64,000 nt of DNA, taken from contig CM027377.1 of assembly GCA_015680905.1 (NCBI GenBank), positions 61,649,501-61,713,500 on the forward strand. The letters run 5' to 3'. Shown here one piece after another: positions 57,307-64,000 of this stretch. This DNA comes from Coptis chinensis (taxonomy: Eukaryota > Streptophyta > Magnoliopsida > Ranunculales > Ranunculaceae). How positions within the stretch are numbered: the first letter of the stretch is position 1; each line of letters begins with the position of its first letter. The translations under genes and the position numbers were made by a program. A model generated the notes under the pieces. The model saw only the letters and a program-made list of their open reading frames with translations. It made no database searches and was not told the origin of the DNA.

Positions 57307-60013
57307 TTACGTCGGTAAAAATTGTGTCATACCTTCCAAATCAGGACACCTACACTTTGTGTGCTCCGTAGATCGACACTTGCTACATTGCTTGGTCTTT
57401 CGAGATCCTCCTACTTCATTACCAACTTCCACTACGCCCACCAAACAAGCAACATTACTTTGAACCCCATGAAAATAACAAACAAGAAACATTTTCTTAC
57501 GTTTATAAAAAGAAGATAACGCGCAAAATTATCACTTACATCCAGTATCTCTATTTAACCCGTCATCATCCTCACTCACATCGGCAACTCCTGCAGCACG
57601 CTCGACATAGTTGCACTTAGCACTTGGACCTGTAAAACAGTGCACCACAAGAAAGATATTGACGAATACAAATCAGAATCAACAAACTTTTGTAACTATT
57701 TAATGTTAACAGACAAGTGAAATATGGCAACGGTATAAGAAACTTACCCCCATCGTTTGGATGCAAAAGTGGACATGTGGGCCTTGTGTGCCCGACAATA
57801 CCACAGTGGCCACACTTCTTTTTTCTTGTCTCATTATGACCTTTCAATCTACTACGTTTATGCGGCCTACCCTTCGATTTTACGTGTGGTGGATCATTAA
57901 CAAATGGACGATGGGTAGTTTTAGGTGGGGTGAAAGGCATCTCTACCTCGGCGGTGCCTTTAGAAGACGGAATGCCATCCATTGTACCACTTTCTGGTGG
58001 AATATAAGGCATTTCAAAGGGAACTTGTGGACTGCCTTTAGAAGCTCTAGAAAAAGATGATAACATGGATTTAAAAGCTTCACTGTTTTTGGCTGTTTGA
58101 GAGGCCCACAAACATATCTTCTTGCATTTCCCTATAAGCTCACTGTGACGAATAATGGAAGCAGCCTGCGAAGAAAAACTTGGATCGTTATTTGGAATGA
58201 TAGATTTAGCAACTCGTGTCCATCTCCTTAAAAAACAGCTCTGGGGTATTTCACGAAGGTCTTCATGTTTGTAAACTGAAATGATATGTCTACATGGGAA
58301 TCCAAACGACTGAAATAGCCCACATGAACATCTAGCATCCTACTCTAAAAGGTTGTATTCCACACTCGTCTTTTTTTGCCTGTTCAGATGACGGCTGATG
58401 GTGTATACACGAATATTGTCACCCACATCACATTTATCTTCTGCAGTGTACATCGATTCCTCCTGTAACTGCTTCATAAAAGCAAGAAAAGCAGCTCGAG
58501 TATAGATGGATTCTGCCTGCTTTGCATATTCAATCAAGTGGCTACCAATGAAAGGCTTTGTCATTGCACTCCTTACCTCTTCTTCGTGCTCTCGGTGACG
58601 GATATTTGCAACTACCAATTCCATTTTCCCAAATAGCTCAAACAGCCGCATCCCGGGCTTAACATGATGTCTTATAACAGAGTTAATAGACTCGCAACGT
58701 TGGTTGCTTCTGCAACCGCCAAAGAACTCACCATGAAGATACGATTCTGCCCACCTCGCCCGTTTCTTCTGTACCTTCATCACCCATGTGTTATGACTAA
58801 CTTCGTATTTTTCCACTAGTTGTCTCCACCTTTCTTCGAACTCTCCCCGAGAACATTTCATAAACATAATAGAGTTGAACTCTGTTGCAAATCCAGGGAT
58901 TTTGACATTGGTTATGCAAATTTTCAATACGTGCCAAGAGCACAGCCGGTGTTTCGAATTTGGAAAAATAGATTTCAAAGCTTTACGAATCGATGCGTCA
59001 CCATCAGTAATGACTGATTTAGGGTGTTCACCACACATTGCGTCAATAAATGATTTCAATACCCACTTATAAGCGTCGTCGCACTCACTTATGATCAAAG
59101 CAAAACCAAAAACTATAGTTTATAGGTGGTTGTTGATTCCAGCAAACACAACGATCGGCATCTGGTACTGATTGCTCCTATACGTTGAATCAAACAACAA
59201 CACATCACCAAAGCTACAGTAATCCAGGCGAGAGGTGGAATCCACCCAAAATAGCCCAGCCAACTGCCCACTCGCATTTAACTCATAGTTGTAATGAAAT
59301 AAAGGATCTAACTTCACCTTGTCCTCTAAGTTGGCAAGCAGTGTGTTGGCGTCGCCATCAATACAGCGACTTCTCCTCTCTTTTCCCATTTTATTATACA
59401 AGTCTTTTTTTCAAAACCAATATTAAGAAAACCTCCAGCTATATGTGCATAGTGACCCATCACTTGGCATTTACAAACATCGACATCATTTAGGCACGTA
59501 GCAAATTCCAACGCTTCTCGACTCACATTTCTATGTAACCGAAGAAACATTGAACTCAGATATGGTACAAGTGGATGTGTGTGTTCCCCAATAAACTCTT
59601 TCACAGTCCACAACTTTGCTTCAGAATAAAAAACAACAACAATGTAGGCTTTACAATTGAACCTAGTGACCTGTCTGGGTGTTCTTTTGGGTGTCATCGA
59701 TTGGAGTTTATCTGCATGTCGTTAACCTTCAGATGAACACACAAATCTCCTCTTAATAGCAACTCCATTTGGATGAATTCTATAAACATCCTTATGAACA
59801 CCAAAGCCAACTGATTTGGCATACTCATTATAAATAGTGTAGGCCTCGTCCGAGGTCTTGAACTATTGCTTTGTCTTCTATATAAGCCCTATATGTATCA
59901 GACTCTTCAGCATCACTATCACTACTGTCAATATTTTCATTCTCCATCAGGGAAACAGTTGATTCCACATCCAGAGAATCACTTTCATCATAATGCATAA
60001 AACTTTGAAACAT
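57307..60013 (-). pseudogene. FAR1-related sequence / MULE transposase gene, near-complete but broken
   Basis: In order on the minus strand: an acidic Ser/Asp-rich N-terminus (60013); a FAR1 zinc-finger part with RIHPNGVAIKRRFVCSSEG near 59750 and KLWTVKEFIGEHTHPL near 59590; and a MULE domain from 59400. All three catalytic acids are visible, in GDVLLFDSTY near 59190, ITDGDASIRK near 59000 and NQRCESINSV near 58690. A SWIM finger CSCGLFQSFGFPCRHI lies near 58310. Two CCHC knuckles follow: CGHCGIVGHTRPTC near 57800 and CSKCRSTEHTKCRC near 57380. One stop lies between NNHL and TIVFGFAL, one before the SWIM finger, one after CSSEG, and frame changes lie near 59390 and 59860. FRS proteins are DNA-binding factors domesticated from such transposases; this copy lies in TE-rich DNA and is not intact. 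Confidence 0.85.
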
Positions 60014-61033
60014 AGACTTCTAAGAAACTCTTCGTCATCATCGAGCCTTATTTGATTAAATCATAGGGAGCCTACCTAAATAAAGAAAACTTTTTTTTAG
60101 TACAAACGACCTAAATATGAAAAATTATAATGTATCTTAAAGAGAAGAGGAAAGATTAAATCGACTTCAGTGATTGGATGATAAACTAACCTCAATGTTC
60201 GAACGTATTCAAACCGTGTAGTGTTGTTGGTTGCTGTCACTCTTTTTTGTTCTACTTCCTTGCTGTAAACTTTAGAGAGTGAAAGAAATAAATGATTGAC
60301 CATGAATTTAAGAAGATGTGAAAGGGGTGAGAAGATTTGGGCGTGTAATCTAATTGAGAAGAATAGAAAATACGATAAATTGGGAATGAATGAAAATATG
60401 TGAAATGCCAACGCTACCCTTAGGTGGGCACTTCGGCTACCGGTTACGGGTCAGAAAATATGTGGTCAGGAATTGTGCGTAGCCATACATCACGCACACT
60501 GAAGACTTTCTCATAAAAGAAAAAGAAAGATTGGACTGTGGAAATATTAATGAGAAGGAAGAATGAACAAACAAAGTGGTGGGTTATATAAGTATTTTCG
60601 TTTTATTTTGGTGGAACTCTCATTAATATCTCTGTATTTATTATTTCCACCTTATTCATATTTCTCAAATTTTTGAAATAATGGCGATAACTTGATTAAA
60701 AAGAGGTTGCCTTCGAAATTGAGAAATGCGACTAACCTTTGGATCTTTGGAAATTGAGAAATTTGACTAATGGTTGGATCTTTCTGTGCTCATAGACACA
60801 CCTTTAATTTCGGGGTTAATGGAGTTTATCATAAGAAGAGATCAAAATGCAAAATTAGAAAGAACTTTCAAACAAAATAATTTCTTTGAAAAACAAAAAA
60901 TAAAGATACGATAGAGAGACAGCAGAATGACGAGCTCTCTAATTTTTTGACCTTTTTTTCATATTATTTTTGTATTTTTGTCCGTCTAATAGATGTGGTC
61001 TCTACGTAGATCCAACTAGCTAATCGTGATGCA
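60014..61033. other. intergenic region between the FAR1-related gene and VPS26
   Basis: The first part is the 5' flank of the minus-strand FAR1-related gene. Near 60445-60520 a segment resembles the subterminal part of the MULE-like ends (CGCACACTGAAGACTTTCT compared with CGCGCACTGAAGACATGCT at 43400). The rest is AT-rich, with no gene. Confidence 0.4.
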
Positions 61034-61175
61034 CACGATCCGACGCTAAATTGAGATAACTAGTGCCTGTGTGTCTATAAATTGTGTTTCTACTTTCCTA
61101 CAAGCTATCTGCATCACGATCCAACGCTAAACTGAGATAACTAGTAGCTGTGTTTCTACTTTCCTACAAGCTATC
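61034..61175 (+). repeat. tandem duplication upstream of VPS26
   Basis: CACGATCCRACGCTAAAYTGAGATAACTAGT followed by TTTCTACTTTCCTACAAGCTATCTG occurs twice. The first copy has about 20 extra bases in the middle. It lies 300-450 bp upstream of the VPS26 start codon. Confidence 0.85.
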
Positions 61176-61389
61176 TGTCTACGAAGTTGTAGCATTCATT
61201 GGCTCCGCCAGTCGTTGCTAATGTTGCACCTCGAATGCATGGTAGATTGGTAGTTAACTAAAATGTCTTGTATTCCGTTTCTTTCTTTCAAATTATCTAC
61301 CGATATTTCAAAGATTACCCTCCATTTCGTGAAGTTTGTACTTTATCGACAAATTCGACGATCGAGATATTGACTTTTCTCAAACTTGG

Positions 61390-61397
61390 TATATAAA
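61390..61397 (+). promoter_or_regulatory. TATA box of VPS26
   Basis: TATATAAA lies 86-93 bases upstream of the inferred VPS26 start codon, a plausible distance for a transcription start near 61420 and a leader of about 60 bases. Confidence 0.5.
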
Positions 61398-61482
61398 AGA
61401 GATGAGCCTTCTTATTTCAAACTCAAATCAATAGAGTAATATTCCTCGATCTTAAAACTGTGTGTGTATATATATAAGCAAA

Positions 61483-64000
61483 ATGGTAAGCTCTCAAAAC
61501 CATTTCATTCTTGTTGTTTCAAGTTATGATCTGCCCCGTTCTTATGTTAATGCTAAAAATACATATACATATACATATATTTTTTTCCTTCAGAATTTTA
61601 TTGTTGGAGCTTTCAAGCCACCATGCAACGTTATGATTACATTTGTTGATGGAGCTACACGTAAGCAGGTATATATATTCCATTAACTCACCATGTTTGT
61701 TTATATATATAATAATTCATTTAACTGTCTACATGTTTTTTACAGGTTCCACTTAAGAAGGAAAATGGTCAAACAGTGATGGTACCTCTTTTTCAAAGTC
61801 AAGAGAACATTGTTGGAAAGGTAACATGCATAAGTTAAGTTTATGAGTGTTTGATCACTTTCTAGTGATTGTTTATGGTATAGGATAACTGTTTTGTGTT
61901 TTTTGTGTTCAGGTATGTATAGAACCATTTCAAGGGAAGAAGTTGGAACACAATGGTGTCAAAATTGAGCTCTTGGGTCAAATCGGTATGCGTTTCATTC
62001 GTTTTTGGTTCTTTATTTTTATATGCTGGTTCTGTGTTTATTAGATCTTTCTAGGATGTTTCTCAACTGAATTGATTCAGTTCTTTTTTATCTTTGGTAA
62101 CCTTGCAAGTGAATGGGGTTCTTCGTTGAGTAGTCTCATTTTGCCCATCAACTAGTTCAATTTAATTTCTCATCAATAATATATATCCATTGTAGGATTA
62201 AAAGGAGAAATTAGATATTTATTCAAGTTAATTTAGTTTGACATAGATGTTCATAGTCATTTGCCACAAAGACTTTTTGGTTTGACGTACATGTTTATAG
62301 CCAGTATCCAATGGTTGTACTTTTTCTTCTTTCATTTTATGGATTCCCAGCTTTTTATGGTCCCTCTTACTATAGCGTCTATATTTGCTTAAAAGAAATA
62401 GTAATGTCTAGGTAAGAGTGGTCAGATCTTGGAATTGTTCTTTGTCCGGTAGCAAAGCGAGTGGGGGAATTGTTCTTATCTTCGTTCAATAGATCTTGGA
62501 ATGGTGGCTATTGGTGGGGATATTGTCAACCTTACAAACAACGCTAAATGGATTGCAGAGCATCTTCCTACGGCAACAGTGTGGGAGATATGGAATGAGC
62601 TCAACTGGACAGTTTTTGAAAACAAGGAGAAGAAAGTTCATAAAGATTGTCGTGGACATCAAGGAGCTTCTGTATGATTGGTCATTGTCAAGGGGCGTCA
62701 ATCTCTTTAGGGAACTTAGATGTCAAAGTTTCATGTGTAATTCTTGTAACTGTGGTGTGTTGTGGGGATTGTAATTATCTACCATTAGCAACTTGCTAAG
62801 GTTTAGCTACTATGTAAAAATATTCACAATGAATATACCTCTTGTTGATCCAAAAAATAAATAAATAAATAGAGTGGTCAGATCCTATCGTACTAAGTAC
62901 CTTCATTACCTTGTACTTCCATCCATAGTATTTTGTATGCCCATCATAGTTAAAAATAGATGCTCTTTTAAGCCTGCTGCAGATTCTTTTTATACCTCTT
63001 CTATAGTTGCACCAAGTGAAGAGATTACCCCAAGTGTTTTCCATATTAGTGGAAAAAGTTGCAATTTGTTTAGTTTTGGAACCAACCCCCACACACACAC
63101 ACACACGGTGTGTGTGTGTGTTCCTTAAATATGTTTACCTTTGCTTCTTTCCTCCTTTTCATTTCCTCTCCTATTTTCCTGCTAGTGCATGTGGAAACAC
63201 AAGATCCGATCCCATTACCTTCTTTGCTAGGATATAATTTGTATTTACTGTACACCATAACAAATAACGAATGAGTAGTCCAGCCTCATAAGTGTCAGAA
63301 CGAGAAAATCTGACACCGTTCCATTTGTTCTACGAATTGGCTGTCACACATCACTTATATTGGACTTCCGAATAACATTAAGAATGCAGATGCGAAATAT
63401 TTTTTACCTGCTGACAGCATAGGTATTCGTCATCTCTATTATATTCTTAAGCCACATTTTGCAAGTTGAAACTCCTTTGTACAGACCTTACTTGCTTAAA
63501 TATAAAGGAATGCTGACCTCATGCACATTATATGGTCCTTGTTTTTTACGTAATATGCTTGACATGGTTTCTGGTGTACATTTTTTCTTCATAGGACCTG
63601 GTTTCATGTGTTTACAAAGCCTTATGTTTTCAAACTGGCACTCACATCATCTTTTCAGTTTTATTCCGTCTCTTTTAGCAGTATAGGTCTACCACTAGCT
63701 GACATTTGTATTTCAACAGCAGGATTTTAATTATTGTGAAACATTTGGAATCATATTGGCTTCTAATTTTGTTTGCAGAAATGTACTTCGACAGAGGCAA
63801 CTTTTATGACTTTACCTCTCTTGGTGAGTGTAAGAAATTATGCAATCCAATAAGAAGAATTATCGGTTCGCCACTTCATAAGTTTTATGGTGAAGTGTTA
63901 CATGTCTGTTTGTTTAATTAGTAATTTTTCTATGTAGTGCGTGAACTGGAAGTTCCTGGTGACATATATGAGAGGAAATCATATCCATTTGAATTTTCTA
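61483..64000 (+). CDS. VPS26: VPS26 retromer subunit, 5' part (exons 1-6)
   Basis: The exons encode the N-terminus of the arrestin-like retromer subunit VPS26, which with VPS35 and VPS29 recycles vacuolar sorting receptors from endosomes. Coding exons: 61483-61485 (ATG alone), 61594-61668 (NFIVGAFKPPCNVMITFVDG), 61746-61820 (VPLKKENGQTVMVPLFQSQE), 61913-61985 (IEPFQGKKLEHNGVKIELLG), 63779-63823 (MYFDRGNFYDFTSL) and 63938 onward (VRELEVPGDIYERKSYPFEF). Every junction has GT/AG ends and keeps the frame, with no stop. The alignment to plant VPS26A/B is nearly gapless from residue 2. The start is inferred from the donor directly after ATG; the next in-frame ATG would lose the conserved GAFKP segment. 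Intron 4 (1.79 kb) holds a LINE. The gene continues beyond the window. Confidence 0.93.
62429..62870 (+). mobile_element. 5'-truncated LINE in VPS26 intron 4
   Basis: A 14-bp target duplication AGAGTGGTCAGATC flanks the insert at 62415-62428 and 62871-62884. The insert encodes the C-terminal tail of an L1-type ORF2 (LPTATVWEIWNELNWTVFEN, then VNLFRELRCQSFMCNSC after a frame change) and ends with an AAATAAATAAAT tail. The perfect duplication indicates a fairly young insertion. Confidence 0.93.
63090..63121. repeat. (CA)n(TG)n inverted microsatellite
   Basis: A (CA) tract at 63090-63106 is followed by GG and a (TG) tract to 63121, so the two halves can pair as a hairpin. It lies in VPS26 intron 4, about 660 bp before exon 5. 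Confidence 0.9.

Overview
The window is nuclear DNA of a flowering plant, most likely a eudicot. The evidence is GT-AG introns, plant-specific gene families (VPS26 retromer, FAR1-related/MULE transposases, plant mobile domain, F-box-associated domain, plant Ulp1-type ORFs), a plastid infA fragment and a Tat-like Ty3/gypsy fossil. It is mostly a nest of decayed mobile DNA. The only gene I read as intact and host-type is VPS26, which starts at 61483 and runs off the right edge.

Layout. 1-6184: minus-strand Ty3/gypsy fossil with one LTR in view. 6185-9170: an unassigned stretch, a LINE-type insertion with a 19-bp target duplication, and short Helitron-like elements. 9171-11583: palindromic TATGAACA/TGTTCATA arrays and the first of four copies of a dispersed repeat (here R-A). 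11699-20000: minus-strand mobile-element genes (zinc knuckle/GRF ORF, an FCP1-like HAD phosphatase fragment, a Ulp1-type ORF and a second partial copy of its N-terminus) and a plastid infA fragment. 20300-24120: a hairpin, minisatellites, R-A copy 2 fused to an F-box-associated ORF. 24600-28640: a second minus-strand Ulp1-type gene with a coding coiled-coil minisatellite. 29880-43283: two plus-strand plant mobile domain (MAIN-like) genes with tandemly duplicated MuDR-like exons, a LINE fragment and R-A copies 3 and 4 between them. 43330-47500: MULE-like ends, a probable solo LTR and a third copy of the Ulp1-type N-terminal region. 47552-55312: an area bounded by a 21-bp inverted repeat, holding a FAR1-related gene split by a LINE, a repeat, a Helitron-like element and a MULE gene with an OTU protease domain but no catalytic core. 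55320-56760: AT-rich satellite invaded by a palindromic array. 57307-60013: a FAR1-related/MULE gene with all three catalytic acids but several breaks. 61390-64000: promoter and first six exons of VPS26, with a LINE insertion in intron 4.

How the parts fit. The coding content is largely what Mutator-like elements carry in plants: transposases, Ulp1 and OTU cysteine proteases, and plant mobile domain proteins. The unusual signal is one short palindrome family found in about sixteen clusters from 9 to 56 kb. It sits at the edges of repeat modules and inside introns of element genes, often in alternating orientation. A 48-bp inverted repeat at 9656 and 43460 encloses 33.8 kb of this material.
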